From Nocardiopsis sp. ATB16-24 (GTDB lineage: Bacteria; Actinomycetota; Actinomycetes; Streptosporangiales; Streptosporangiaceae): a stretch of DNA of 64,000 nt. The notes beneath the pieces were generated by a model that did no database searches, was not told where the DNA came from, and saw only the letters and a program-made list of their open reading frames with translations. Below, piece after piece: positions 35,625-43,437 of the stretch. The position numbers and the translations under genes are program-made. The stretch's first letter is position 1. Every line of letters begins with the position of its first letter. The stretch covers positions 124,001-188,000 of the forward strand of contig NZ_JASCXJ010000009.1 of the NCBI RefSeq assembly GCF_030271535.1, given 5' to 3'.

Positions 35625-36215
35625 TCAGACCAGGTTGCGTCTCGGAGTCTTGGCCGGTGCGGTCATCGACATCCGCACCACGGTGGGCAACCGGTCCAGG
35701 TCGAGCGTCCCCCTCAGGTTCGCCAGGGCCTCGGCGCGGACCCTCCGCCACACCCCGGCCACGTCCGCGTCCTCCTCCAGGGTCAGCGCGAGTCGCAGGT
35801 GCGGGGCGTCGGCGGACTCGGTCAGGCGCGCACGGGCACGGCGTACTCCGGGGTAGGCGGCGACCTCCTGTTCCAGGGCACTCCGCGCCACGTTCTCCGT
35901 CATCTCCACCCGACCGGCTCCCCCGCGTTCCAGTACCAGGTGTCCCACCGTGTCGTTGAGTCCCTGGACCAGTAGCCATCGCAGGGCCAGGAAGGCGGCG
36001 GTGAAGGCCACCGCGACCGCCACGTAGGGCGTCCACCGTCGACCGAGCACCTCCTGAACCGAAGGACCGAGCAGCACACCGTCGGCCGCCTCCGCGCCGA
36101 ACAGACCGTGCCCGACGGCGAGCGAGCCCAGTCCGGCGGCGAGGAGCACCGTGCCCACGGCCACCAGTCCCCACCGGTTCCCCCTGGCGGACCTTCGTGC
36201 CCTGTCACCGGGCAT
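35625..36215 (-). CDS. amaP: Alkaline shock response membrane anchor protein AmaP
   Basis: A 196-residue protein with two N-terminal membrane helices (LVAVGTVLLAAGLGSLAVG and VAVAVAFTAAFLALRWLLV) and a cytoplasmic domain. AmaP anchors Asp23 to the membrane in Gram-positive bacteria. ATG 36215 has GGAGG seven bases ahead and lies 2 bases after the preceding stop. Last gene of a six-gene operon with three Asp23-like genes, DUF2273 and DUF6286. Confidence 0.85.
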   Translation of the reverse strand: MPGDRARRSARGNRWGLVAVGTVLLAAGLGSLAVGHGLFGAEAADGVLLGPSVQEVLGRRWTPYVAVAVAFTAAFLALRWLLVQGLNDTVGHLVLERGGAGRVEMTENVARSALEQEVAAYPGVRRARARLTESADAPHLRLALTLEEDADVAGVWRRVRAEALANLRGTLDLDRLPTVVRMSMTAPAKTPRRNLV

Positions 36216-36217
36216 GG

Positions 36218-36823
36218 TCACTCCTCCGCGTACCGCACGTGGGTGAGGATCCGTATGCTGCGCAGCGGCGCCAGTTCCTCCAACCGCCGCTCCACCGCCG
36301 CGGTCACCTCGCCGGGCAGCCCCATCGCGCCGCGCATCCCCGTGCGCACGTACAACCGGATCACGTTGCCGCGCACCGCCACGTACACCTCGTCGACCCC
36401 GCTGACGTCCTGGGCCGCGGCGGCCACCGCCCGACGCAACGCGGGCCGGGTCAGACCCACCACCAGAGCGGGGTCATCGGTGCGCAGAGCGGTCCAACGA
36501 CCTCGACCGGGCGCCAGGGCGATCACGATCAGGGCCAGGCCGATCGACGCCAGGACGGCTGAGGCGATCTGCACCGACGGTGCCGACCAGGTCGAGGCCG
36601 CCGCGTACCCGGTGGCGGCTCCGACCGGGACCAGCCCCAGCGGGCTACCGGCCAGCGCCGCGATCACCTCGGCGGCGGCCACCACGGCCACGACGAGGAT
36701 CACCAGACTCGTGATCACCGCGGGCCAGGACCGCCTCGGGCGGAACGTGTGGACGGCCACACGCCTGGCCCGGCGGTCGACGCCTTGGTCCGGACGTCCG
36801 AGCGCCTCTTCCACGGTGGTCAT
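36218..36823 (-). CDS. DUF6286 domain membrane protein
   Basis: A 201-residue protein with a basic N-terminus, two membrane helices (AVITSLVILVVAVVAAAEVI and ASAVLASIGLALIVIAL) and a C-terminal domain of Asp23-associated type ending in RILTHVRYAEE. DUF6286 proteins accompany Asp23 clusters in actinomycetes; role unknown. The start overlaps the upstream stop region by one intervening base (TGACATG), so coupled translation is likely. Confidence 0.8.
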   Translation of the reverse strand: MTTVEEALGRPDQGVDRRARRVAVHTFRPRRSWPAVITSLVILVVAVVAAAEVIAALAGSPLGLVPVGAATGYAAASTWSAPSVQIASAVLASIGLALIVIALAPGRGRWTALRTDDPALVVGLTRPALRRAVAAAAQDVSGVDEVYVAVRGNVIRLYVRTGMRGAMGLPGEVTAAVERRLEELAPLRSIRILTHVRYAEE

Positions 36824-36824
36824 G

Positions 36825-37193
36825 TCAGCGCACCAACTCCGCGATCTCGATGTCGATGTGGTGAACCCTTTTTCCGGTGGTCCGCTCGATCCGCCGGCCG
36901 ACGTGCTCGCGCACCCGTACGGCGACCTCTCGGGCGGAGCGGGGGTAGAGGACACCGATCCTCAGCTTCAGCAGGACGATCTCACCGCTCACCCTGGCGC
37001 GGGCGGCACGCGACCGGGCACGGCGCGCACCGGGGATCTCGCGGACCGCCCGCGCGGCGGATTTCTCGATCACGAGGGGGGAGATGGTGGTGCGTCCCCC
37101 CGGGTCCCGGCCCTCCGCGTGCGGGGGCGTGTCCGGGACGGCGTCGGTGTGTCCCCTCCTCGGGGGCGCCGCACCGGTTCTCGCTCCGACCAT
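36825..37193 (-). CDS. Asp23/Gls24 family envelope stress protein
   Basis: A 122-residue protein with the Asp23 fold (IEKSAARAVREIPG ... VREHVGRRIERTTGKRV, HHIDIEIAELV). Asp23 proteins polymerise beneath the membrane and protect the envelope under stress. A Pro/Gly-rich N-terminus of about 40 residues precedes the core. ATG 37193 follows GGAGG by 7 bases. Third Asp23-type gene of the operon. Confidence 0.85.
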   Translation of the reverse strand: MVGARTGAAPPRRGHTDAVPDTPPHAEGRDPGGRTTISPLVIEKSAARAVREIPGARRARSRAARARVSGEIVLLKLRIGVLYPRSAREVAVRVREHVGRRIERTTGKRVHHIDIEIAELVR

Positions 37194-37207
37194 GTCCACT
37201 CCTCCTC

Positions 37208-37381
37208 TCAGGTGGAGCGTCGTGCGAACATCGTGGTGAGGTCGATCTCACCCTCGACGGCGAGACCGGCGACGAATCCCGCCAGACCCAGGATCAGCAC
37301 CAGCGCGAAGGCCGTGAATCCACCGAACGCCGCGGCCAACCCCAGTACCGTCCCGTAGGACAGGCCGACTACGGGCCACAT
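37208..37381 (-). CDS. DUF2273-like small membrane protein
   Basis: 57 residues: a conserved hydrophobic hairpin (GTVLGLAAAFGGFTAFALVL and following) then a short acidic tail EGEIDLTTMFARRST. Matches the size and placement of the DUF2273 small integral membrane proteins in Asp23/AmaP operons. ATG 37381 follows GAGAGGGGGAG. Confidence 0.8.
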   Translation of the reverse strand: MWPVVGLSYGTVLGLAAAFGGFTAFALVLILGLAGFVAGLAVEGEIDLTTMFARRST

Positions 37382-37418
37382 GGTCTCCCCCTCTCGTCCA
37401 GCCCCTGGCACTTCTTCC

Positions 37419-37733
37419 TCAACCACTTCCGGCACCGTCTCCCAGCCCCGCGATCACGTCCTCCACGCTGATGTGGACGATCCGACCGGCCGCGAGAGGG
37501 GCCAACCTCCGACGCATTTCCGCGGTGATCTCGGGAAGGGGTCGCCCGAAGCGGACCACGACACCGATCTCGACGCTGTCCGCGCGTACCGCGACCCCGT
37601 GGACACGGCCCCCCGGAACGGGCGTGGCGAGCGTTCCGAACCCGCCGGAGGACAGCTCCACCACGTCGGGGAAGGCTTCGGCCTCACGAGCCAGGCGCCG
37701 TGCCACCTCACCCGGCTCCTCCTCGGAGCCCAC
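37419..37733 (-). CDS. Asp23-like protein, divergent
   Basis: 104 residues with the core VVELSSGGFGTLATPVPGG ... IVHISVEDVIAGL. It looks like a diverged Asp23 relative lacking the signature TTG region. GTG 37733 lies 2 bases after the preceding stop. Function unknown; probably part of the same envelope layer. Confidence 0.75.
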   Translation of the reverse strand: MGSEEEPGEVARRLAREAEAFPDVVELSSGGFGTLATPVPGGRVHGVAVRADSVEIGVVVRFGRPLPEITAEMRRRLAPLAAGRIVHISVEDVIAGLGDGAGSG

Positions 37734-37735
37734 GG

Positions 37736-38212
37736 CTACCGGACCCGGGGCGCGGGGTCGTACTCGTCCTCGCGGCCCTCATCAGGCAGGTGGACGTCCT
37801 CCACCCGGATGTTGATCTCGGTGACCTCGAGGCCGGTCATCCGCTCCACCGCCGCGGTGACGTTGCGGCGCACGGCCGCGGCGAGGTCCTGGATGGCGGC
37901 GCCGTACTCGATGACAAGGTGGATGTCCACGGCGGCCTGGCGCTCCCCGACCTCGACGAGGACCCCTTTGGACGCCGCCCTGCCCTCCCCGTTGCCGGTC
38001 ACGGCGTCGCGTACCGCCCCGACCGTCCGGTTCGCGCCACCGCCCATGGCGTACACACCGCCGATCTCGCGCGCGGCCACCGCGGCGATCTTGGCGACCA
38101 CCCCGTCGGCGATCTGTGTACGACCGCCCTCTCCCTGCGGGGTGTCCCCTCGGCTCGACCAGCCCTGCTCACGGGCGCCCGGCACCTTGGCCACGGTCCT
38201 CATGTCCGCCAC
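37736..38212 (-). CDS. Asp23/Gls24 family envelope stress protein (operon leader)
   Basis: 158 residues. Core: IADGVVAKIAAVAAREIGGV, VDIHLVIEYGAAIQDLAAAV, RRNVTAAVERMTGLEVTEI, all Asp23 signatures. GTG 38212 follows AAGGGGG by about five bases; an ATG three codons later is less well placed. First gene of the six-gene operon; a promoter-like pair lies about 135 bases upstream. Confidence 0.88.
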   Translation of the reverse strand: MADMRTVAKVPGAREQGWSSRGDTPQGEGGRTQIADGVVAKIAAVAAREIGGVYAMGGGANRTVGAVRDAVTGNGEGRAASKGVLVEVGERQAAVDIHLVIEYGAAIQDLAAAVRRNVTAAVERMTGLEVTEINIRVEDVHLPDEGREDEYDPAPRVR

Positions 38213-38530
38213 TGGTCCCCCTTGTGCGCTTCACGGTCGGGCCGATGTGCTTCCCATCCACGTCTTCCGGGCACGCCTTCCGGAATGCCGGACCGAAACC
38301 TTGCCTAGATGTCATCCGAAGGTCCGGAAGTTTCGAACTGAACACACCATATACACACAGGGAGTAACCACCAAGGCACCTTGCGTAGGATTTCCTGGTC
38401 CGAAAAGGGCGTGTGCCACCTCGCTTCCGGCGGGAGGGTCCGGAATTCGGCGAGAGACGACATGGGGGGCGCCCGAAGGCGCCCCCCATGAAGAACCTCT
38501 TCCGACGGCCCGCGATCGCGGTCGGATCCC
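38213..38530. promoter_or_regulatory. Promoter region of the Asp23 operon and 3' end of purU
   Basis: A/T-rich around 38330-38400. On the - strand TTGGTG (38374-38369) and TATGGT (38351-38346), 17 bases apart, form a good sigma-70-type promoter. Between it and the gene lie inverted copies CCGGACC / GGTCCGG. The purU hairpin occupies 38461-38490. Confidence 0.5.
38461..38490 (-). terminator. Hairpin ending purU
   Basis: Perfect 13-bp stem CATGGGGGGCGCC / GGCGCCCCCCATG closed by a CGAA tetraloop, 40 bases past the purU stop. Confidence 0.8.
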
Positions 38531-39412
38531 TCAGTCGAAGATGACCGTCTTGTTCCCGTTGAGCAGGACACGCCGCTGCGCGTGCCAGTTGACCGCCCGC
38601 GCCAGCGCCACCGACTCCAGGTCCCGACCGATCGCGGTGAGCTGCTCGGGGCTGTGCGTGTGGTCGACCCGCGAGACCTCCTGCTCGATGATCGGGCCCT
38701 CGTCCAGGTCCGCGGTGACGTAGTGGGCCGTCGCGCCGATCAGCTTCACTCCACGCGCGTGGGCCTGGTGGTAGGGACGTGCGCCCTTGAAGCTGGGCAG
38801 GAAGGAATGGTGGATGTTGATGATACGACCGGACATCTTGGCGCACAGCCGCTCGGAGAGCACCTGCATGTAACGCGCCAACACGATCAGGTCCGTGTCG
38901 TAGGAGTCCACCAGTTCCAGCAGGCGTGCCTCCTGCTCCTGCTTGGTCTGAGGGGTGACCGGCAGGTGGTGGAAGTCCACACCGTAGGAGTCGGCGAGGA
39001 ACTCCAGGTCGGGGTGGTTGGAGACCACGGCGGCGATGTCCGCGTCCAGCAGACCGCTGCGCTGACGGTAGAGCAGGTCGTTGAGGCAGTGGCCGAACTT
39101 CGAGACCATCACGATCATGCGCGAGCGCACGTCACGCGGTTTGAGGGTCCACTCCACGAAAGAGTCGCCGCTGGTGAAGTCGCCGGCCAGCGCCGCGAAG
39201 GCACCCCGGAGGACGTCCTCCCCCGTCGCACCGTCGGCCCCGCGCTCCGCGACGAACTGCATCCGCAGGAAGAACCGTCCCGTGTAGTGGTCGCCGTACT
39301 GCTGACTCTCGGTGATGTTGCAACCGTGGTCGGACAGCAGGTTGGCCACAGCGGCGACGATGCCCCGACTGTCGGGGCACGAAAGGGTCAGAACGTACTC
39401 ACGCTCACTCAT
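38531..39412 (-). CDS. purU: Formyltetrahydrofolate deformylase
   Basis: A 293-residue enzyme hydrolysing 10-formyl-THF to THF and formate, balancing one-carbon pools. Seen: N-terminal ACT domain (SCPDSRGIVAAVANLLSDHG), then the formyltransferase fold with VVSNHPDLEFLADSYGV, and the catalytic IINIHHSFLPSFKGA and AHYVTADLDEGPII. ATG 39412 has no clear ribosome site. Functionally linked to the glycine operon through one-carbon metabolism, although not adjacent. Single gene with its own terminator. Confidence 0.94.
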   Translation of the reverse strand: MSEREYVLTLSCPDSRGIVAAVANLLSDHGCNITESQQYGDHYTGRFFLRMQFVAERGADGATGEDVLRGAFAALAGDFTSGDSFVEWTLKPRDVRSRMIVMVSKFGHCLNDLLYRQRSGLLDADIAAVVSNHPDLEFLADSYGVDFHHLPVTPQTKQEQEARLLELVDSYDTDLIVLARYMQVLSERLCAKMSGRIINIHHSFLPSFKGARPYHQAHARGVKLIGATAHYVTADLDEGPIIEQEVSRVDHTHSPEQLTAIGRDLESVALARAVNWHAQRRVLLNGNKTVIFD

Positions 39413-39518
39413 CGAAAGAACCACTCCCGGGGTCGAACGGCTGATCAGCCGTGACGTCCCAGGATATCGACCCCGGGGGCCGTCGGCCTCCCCCACGGGC
39501 ACACGCCCCTTCCCCAAG

Positions 39519-39536
39519 TAATATGAATAACATTCA
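39519..39536 (+). promoter_or_regulatory. A/T-rich promoter element with small palindrome
   Basis: TAATAT (39519-39524) suits a -10 element; TGAATAACATTCA (39524-39536) forms an inverted repeat beside it. It lies 20 bases before the start codon. Confidence 0.4.
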
Positions 39537-39556
39537 CGTTCTGGCATTCTCAAGGC

Positions 39557-40783
39557 ATGACAAGCCTGCGCGAGACCTACGAGGCCGCCACCCGCGGACT
39601 CGACGCCCCCTTCGCCGTGGTCGATCTGGCCGCCCTGCGCGCCAACGCGGCCGCCCTGGTCGGTCGGGCCCAAGGCAAACCCATCCGTGTCGCCAGCAAG
39701 TCCGTGCGCAGCCGTGACCTGTTGCGCACCGTCCTCGCCGTGCCCGGCTACGCGGGGATCATGGCCTTCACCCTGCCCGAGGCCCTCTGGCTGGCCACCG
39801 GTGAGGACCCCGTGAGCGACGACGTCCTCGTGGCCTATCCCACCGTCGACAGGAAGGCCCTGGCCCGCCTGGTACGCGACCCCGTCGCGGTCCGCGCCAT
39901 CACCCTGATGGTGGACGATCCCACCCATCTGGACCTGATCGGCGCCGCGGTCGCCGAGGCCGCCGACGCACGCGGCCCCGAAGCGCCACCGGTCCGGGTG
40001 TGTGTGGACATCGACACCAGCTGGCAGCCACTGGGGCCGCGCGCCCGTGTGGGCACCTACCGCTCCCCCGTACGGACCCCCGCGCAGGCCGCCGCCCTCG
40101 CCAGGGCCGTCACGACCCGGCCGGAGCTGGAACTGGACGGTGTCATGGCCTACGAGGGACAGATCGCCGGGGTCGGCGACGCCCCGCCCGGCAGACCCCT
40201 CTACGGACGTCTCCTACGGGTCGTACAGCGCCGTTCCGCCGTGGAGCTGGCCCGGCGCAGAGCCGCGATCGTGGACGCGGTCAGGGAGGTCACCGGGCTT
40301 CGCTTCGTCAACGGCGGCGGCACCGGCAGCCTGCACACCACCGCGAGGGAGAGGGCCGTGACCGAACTGGCGGCGGGTTCGGGGCTCTACCATCCGCATC
40401 TGTTCGACCACTACCGTTCCTTCGACGGCCGTCCCGCCGCGCTGTTCGCGCTCCCGGTGGTCCGTCGCCCCGGCCCCGGATCGGTCACCGCCCTCGGCGG
40501 CGGCTATCCCGCGTCCGGGCCCGTGGACGTCCACCGCGCCCCCCTGCCCCATCTGCCCGCGGGGCTCTCCTACAGCGCCAACGAGGGCGCCGGAGAAGTG
40601 CAGACGCCCCTGCTGGGCACCGCCGCGGACGCACTCGCCATCGGTGACAGGGTCTGGATGCGCCACGCCAAGGCGGGGGAACTGTGCGAACGCTTCGACA
40701 GCCTGCACCTGATCGACTCCGACACCGGAACCTACGAGGGGCGTGTGCCCACCTACCGAGGTGAGGGCCGGACGTTCCTCTGA
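39557..40783 (+). CDS. Alanine-racemase-fold PLP enzyme (amino acid deaminase/aldolase type)
   Basis: A 408-residue fold-type III PLP enzyme. Seen: PLP-lysine in RVASKSVRS near residue 44 and metal/PLP-binding stretches VNGGGTGSL and NEGAGEVQTP. It belongs with D-threonine aldolase and D-serine dehydratase-like enzymes rather than alanine racemase proper, so a D-amino-acid substrate is likely (family knowledge). The promoter region carries TAATAT and a small palindrome TGAAT-AAC-ATTCA just upstream. Single gene. Confidence 0.85.
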   Translation: MTSLRETYEAATRGLDAPFAVVDLAALRANAAALVGRAQGKPIRVASKSVRSRDLLRTVLAVPGYAGIMAFTLPEALWLATGEDPVSDDVLVAYPTVDRKALARLVRDPVAVRAITLMVDDPTHLDLIGAAVAEAADARGPEAPPVRVCVDIDTSWQPLGPRARVGTYRSPVRTPAQAAALARAVTTRPELELDGVMAYEGQIAGVGDAPPGRPLYGRLLRVVQRRSAVELARRRAAIVDAVREVTGLRFVNGGGTGSLHTTARERAVTELAAGSGLYHPHLFDHYRSFDGRPAALFALPVVRRPGPGSVTALGGGYPASGPVDVHRAPLPHLPAGLSYSANEGAGEVQTPLLGTAADALAIGDRVWMRHAKAGELCERFDSLHLIDSDTGTYEGRVPTYRGEGRTFL

Positions 40784-40813
40784 GCACCCGACACCCGGCC
40801 GCCCGGAGACGAC

Positions 40814-40841
40814 GATGGGGCCCGCGAACGCGAGCCCCATC
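40814..40841. terminator. Hairpin between convergent genes
   Basis: GATGGGGC / GCCCCATC, 8-bp perfect stem, 12-base loop, between the PLP enzyme and the DUF3618 gene. Confidence 0.65.
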
Positions 40842-40853
40842 ACCTTTGTGCCC

Positions 40854-41249
40854 TTACCTCCTGCGACGCACCGCCCAGGCCACCACGCCCACGGCGATGA
40901 CCACTCCGACACCGGCCGCCAGGATCAGCGCCTCGGGAGGGAGTTGGCCACGCGTCTGGTAGGTGGTGACGACCTCGTCATCGCCCTTGAGGACGATGCT
41001 GCCCTCCGGGGGCTCCACGAGGTGGCTCTGTACGCGCACCGCGCCGCCGCCCACGACCAGGGCGCGTGCCTCGTCGACGATGCGTGCGCCCCTCTCCCGG
41101 GCCCGCTCCATCTGACGCCGGGCGATGTTGGAGGGCCGGGCCCGCACACTCAACTGCTCCAGGGTCTCGGCGAGAAGCCGCTGCTCGCGGTTGATCTCGG
41201 CCTCGATCTCCGCAGGGGTCTGGCGCGGTTCGGTGTCGCGTCCCGTCAT
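40854..41249 (-). CDS. DUF3618 domain membrane protein
   Basis: 131 residues: an N-terminal helical DUF3618 motif (IEAEINREQRLLAETLEQLS), a middle part with KGDDEVVTTYQTRG, and one C-terminal membrane helix (ALILAAGVGVVIAVGVVAWAV) followed by RRRR. DUF3618 proteins are small actinobacterial membrane proteins of unknown role. Preceded closely by the phosphatidyltransferase gene on the same strand, likely an operon. Confidence 0.85.
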   Translation of the reverse strand: MTGRDTEPRQTPAEIEAEINREQRLLAETLEQLSVRARPSNIARRQMERARERGARIVDEARALVVGGGAVRVQSHLVEPPEGSIVLKGDDEVVTTYQTRGQLPPEALILAAGVGVVIAVGVVAWAVRRRR

Positions 41250-41264
41250 GGGTGCCTCTCTCCA

Positions 41265-42383
41265 CTAGCGCAGGCTCGTCTGGGATCCCGTGTCCGAGCC
41301 GGTGTCCCGGCTCTTCTCCTCCGCGCCGTCGGACGGACCGGTGAACCTCAGCGCGCTGTCGATTCCGTCGACCACACGGAAGAAGTCCCGCGTGGACAAC
41401 CACAGTTTATAGATGATGGCGATCTCGAAGGCGAGGAGCAAAACGCCTGTAACGGCAGTGATCCACCCAATCAGGGACGGCATGGCGAAGATCGCGACGG
41501 CCAGAGGAGCGATGACGAACACCGCCATCTGGAACTCGATGCCGCCCACGAGGTGGGTGCGTATCCGTCGGGCGTTGAGAGCCGCCCAGAACCGCTGATA
41601 CCAGGGGAAACGGTCTCGGAACTCCTGGTGCAGGTCCACCTTGGGCAGGGTGAGGTCGGGCTGTTTTCCCGCCGTGCGCTGGTTGCGCGTCTCGCGTTCG
41701 TTCTGGCTGTGCAGGATCTGCTCCAGCACCCCGATACCGTGACGCAGCACGGCCTGTTCGCCGCCGTCGCTCATCGTGCGACCGCCCCCACCGGTGGCCG
41801 ACCCCGTGTCGTCCTCCTCCGGTTCCAGCATGGACAGGGTCGCGCGGGCCCGCTCCAGGGCCGCGGCCAGGTGCGAGCGCATCTCACGGCGCACCTTGTA
41901 GACCTGAAGGGCGTTGAGGTAGCGCAGCATGTCCAGGAACACCACGGCCAGTGCCAGCCACACCAGCCACACCGGACCACTGCCCGTGTCGTTCGCGGCC
42001 ACGACGTACTGACCGCCCATGAGGGCGACCGCGCACACCAACACCCGGAACCGGTCGGAGACATAGTCCATCCACGCCCCGAACAACGACTCGGACGCGG
42101 TGAGCCGGGCCAGTTTTCCGTCCACGCAGTCCACGAGGAAGCACAGGAAGTACAGCACCGCTCCCAGGGCCAGGAACTGGCGGTAGCCGAGGGCGAAGCA
42201 GACGGCGGCACCGAGCCCGAGGAAGAGCGCCACCACCGTCAACTGGTTGGGGGTGAGCGAGGTCCGGTTGGCGATGAGGCGCACGAGCCGGATCGCGATC
42301 GGGTCCACGAGGTAGACCGTCCACCAGGAGTCGCGCTCCTTGAGCGTCCGAGCCCTGACCTCGTCGAGTGTGAATCCAGGCAT
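41265..42383 (-). CDS. CDP-alcohol phosphatidyltransferase
   Basis: A 372-residue membrane enzyme. The full signature D(x)2DG(x)2AR(x)8G(x)3D(x)3D is present at about residues 85-111 (DCVDGKLARLT ... GAWMDYVSD). Several membrane helices surround it, and a long cytoplasmic loop with a C-terminal helix pair follows. It transfers a phosphoalcohol from a CDP-alcohol to an acceptor alcohol; the second substrate (inositol, glycerol phosphate or another) cannot be told, and length exceeds PgsA/PssA. ATG 42383 or GTG 42392 start. A 20-base palindrome lies upstream. Confidence 0.88.
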   Translation of the reverse strand: MPGFTLDEVRARTLKERDSWWTVYLVDPIAIRLVRLIANRTSLTPNQLTVVALFLGLGAAVCFALGYRQFLALGAVLYFLCFLVDCVDGKLARLTASESLFGAWMDYVSDRFRVLVCAVALMGGQYVVAANDTGSGPVWLVWLALAVVFLDMLRYLNALQVYKVRREMRSHLAAALERARATLSMLEPEEDDTGSATGGGGRTMSDGGEQAVLRHGIGVLEQILHSQNERETRNQRTAGKQPDLTLPKVDLHQEFRDRFPWYQRFWAALNARRIRTHLVGGIEFQMAVFVIAPLAVAIFAMPSLIGWITAVTGVLLLAFEIAIIYKLWLSTRDFFRVVDGIDSALRFTGPSDGAEEKSRDTGSDTGSQTSLR

Positions 42384-42710
42384 CGTCGCCACTACTCCCC
42401 ACAGCGAAGCGGATGTGTTCCGGCCCGCGGGCTCCGGGCACCGCCGACGGCTCGGCGTCCCGGTGCGAGCGACGAACGCCTTCCGGAGCCGGTCGATAGG
42501 CCAAGTGCGGTCAACAATAGGTGATCACGTCTTTGATCACTCCCGATGCGGACGAAACGAACCGCAATCGCAACCGAAGATCGCACCTCACAGCCTGGCA
42601 CACCCCCCGATCCGTCGAACCACGGGGCATCGGTGGAAGTGGCTAGGGTGAGAAGCGCTGTGAGACGGCGGAGCGGCACGCACCGCCGAAGAACCGAAGG
42701 GGAACACCAC
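42384..42710. promoter_or_regulatory. Divergent region with 20-base palindrome
   Basis: 327 bases between divergent genes. GTGATCA-CGTCTT-TGATCAC at 42521-42540 is a perfect inverted repeat; the surrounding 60 bases are A/T-rich. Probable operator or promoter region of the phosphatidyltransferase and/or the thiol peroxidase. Confidence 0.5.
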
Positions 42711-43193
42711 GTGAGCGACCCGATCCTCCTGGAGCCCGGCGACCAGGCGCCCGACTTCACCCTCCACGACGCCGACGGCAAGCCCGTCACCCTCAGCGCA
42801 CTGCTCGCCTCCACCGGCAAACGCGTCGTGCTGTACTTCTACCCCGCGGCCATGACCCCGGGATGCACCACCCAGGCCTGCGACTTCCGCGACAACCTGC
42901 GTGAGTTCGACGCCGCCGGGTTCACCGTGCTCGGAGTCTCCCCCGACACCACCGACAAGCTCGCCCGTTTCCGGGACAAGGAGGGTCTCACCTTCACTCT
43001 GCTCGGCGACCCGGAGAAGGAGACCCTGCGCGCCTACGGCGCCTTCGGGGAGAAGAAGAACTATGGCCGGACCGTACAGGGCGTCATCCGCTCCACGGTC
43101 ATCGTCGGTGCCGACGGCAAGGTGGAGAAGGCCTTCTACAACGTGAAGGCCACCGGCCACGTCGACCGCATCAAGCGGGAACTGTCTCTCTGA
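42711..43193 (+). CDS. bcp: Thioredoxin-dependent thiol peroxidase (Bcp/PrxQ type)
   Basis: A 160-residue peroxiredoxin. Seen: APDFTLHDADGKPVTL, peroxidatic Cys in MTPGCTTQACDF with the resolving Cys five residues on (CxxxxC, the alpha2-helix PrxQ arrangement), and VIRSTVIVGADGKV. Reduces hydroperoxides using thioredoxin. GTG 42711 follows AAGGGG. A tRNA gene follows on the same strand. Confidence 0.93.
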   Translation: MSDPILLEPGDQAPDFTLHDADGKPVTLSALLASTGKRVVLYFYPAAMTPGCTTQACDFRDNLREFDAAGFTVLGVSPDTTDKLARFRDKEGLTFTLLGDPEKETLRAYGAFGEKKNYGRTVQGVIRSTVIVGADGKVEKAFYNVKATGHVDRIKRELSL

Positions 43194-43279
43194 GCCGGCT
43201 CGGGGCCCGGCCGCACGGGAGCCAAAGCGCGACCGAGCGGACGGGCCCGGCCCGAACACCGGTAGAGTTGTCCGGGAAA

Positions 43280-43354
43280 GGGGCCGTAGTCCAACTGGCA
43301 GGAGACGGCAGCTTTAGGTGCTGTACAGTGCGGGTTCGAATCCCGCCGGCCCTA
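43280..43354 (+). tRNA. tRNA with UAG anticodon (Leu), short class I variable loop
   Basis: Full cloverleaf: acceptor GGGGCCG / CGGCCCT, D arm with GTC / GAC stem and AACTGGCAGG loop, anticodon stem GCAGC / GCTGT with loop TTTAGGT (anticodon TAG, reading CUA), T arm GCGGG-TTCGAAT-CCCGC, discriminator A73. CCA is not encoded. Oddly the variable region is only 5 bases (ACAGT), whereas tRNA-Leu normally has a long class II arm. Confidence 0.85.
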
Positions 43355-43383
43355 CTTCGACCCGTGCGGGGCGACGCACGGAC

Positions 43384-43421
43384 AAGGCCCGCCACCCAAA
43401 GCCGAACGGGTGGCGGGCCTT
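43384..43421. terminator. Bidirectional hairpin after the tRNA
   Basis: Perfect 14-bp stem AAGGCCCGCCACCC / GGGTGGCGGGCCTT with a 10-base loop, between the tRNA and the convergent kinase gene. Confidence 0.8.
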
Positions 43422-43437
43422 CGGTCTTCGCGGGCTC

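Noticed and set aside
38213-38400. SigB-type promoter (GTTT / GGGTA) for the Asp23 operon
   Set aside because: No properly spaced match was found; a sigma-70-like pair fits better.
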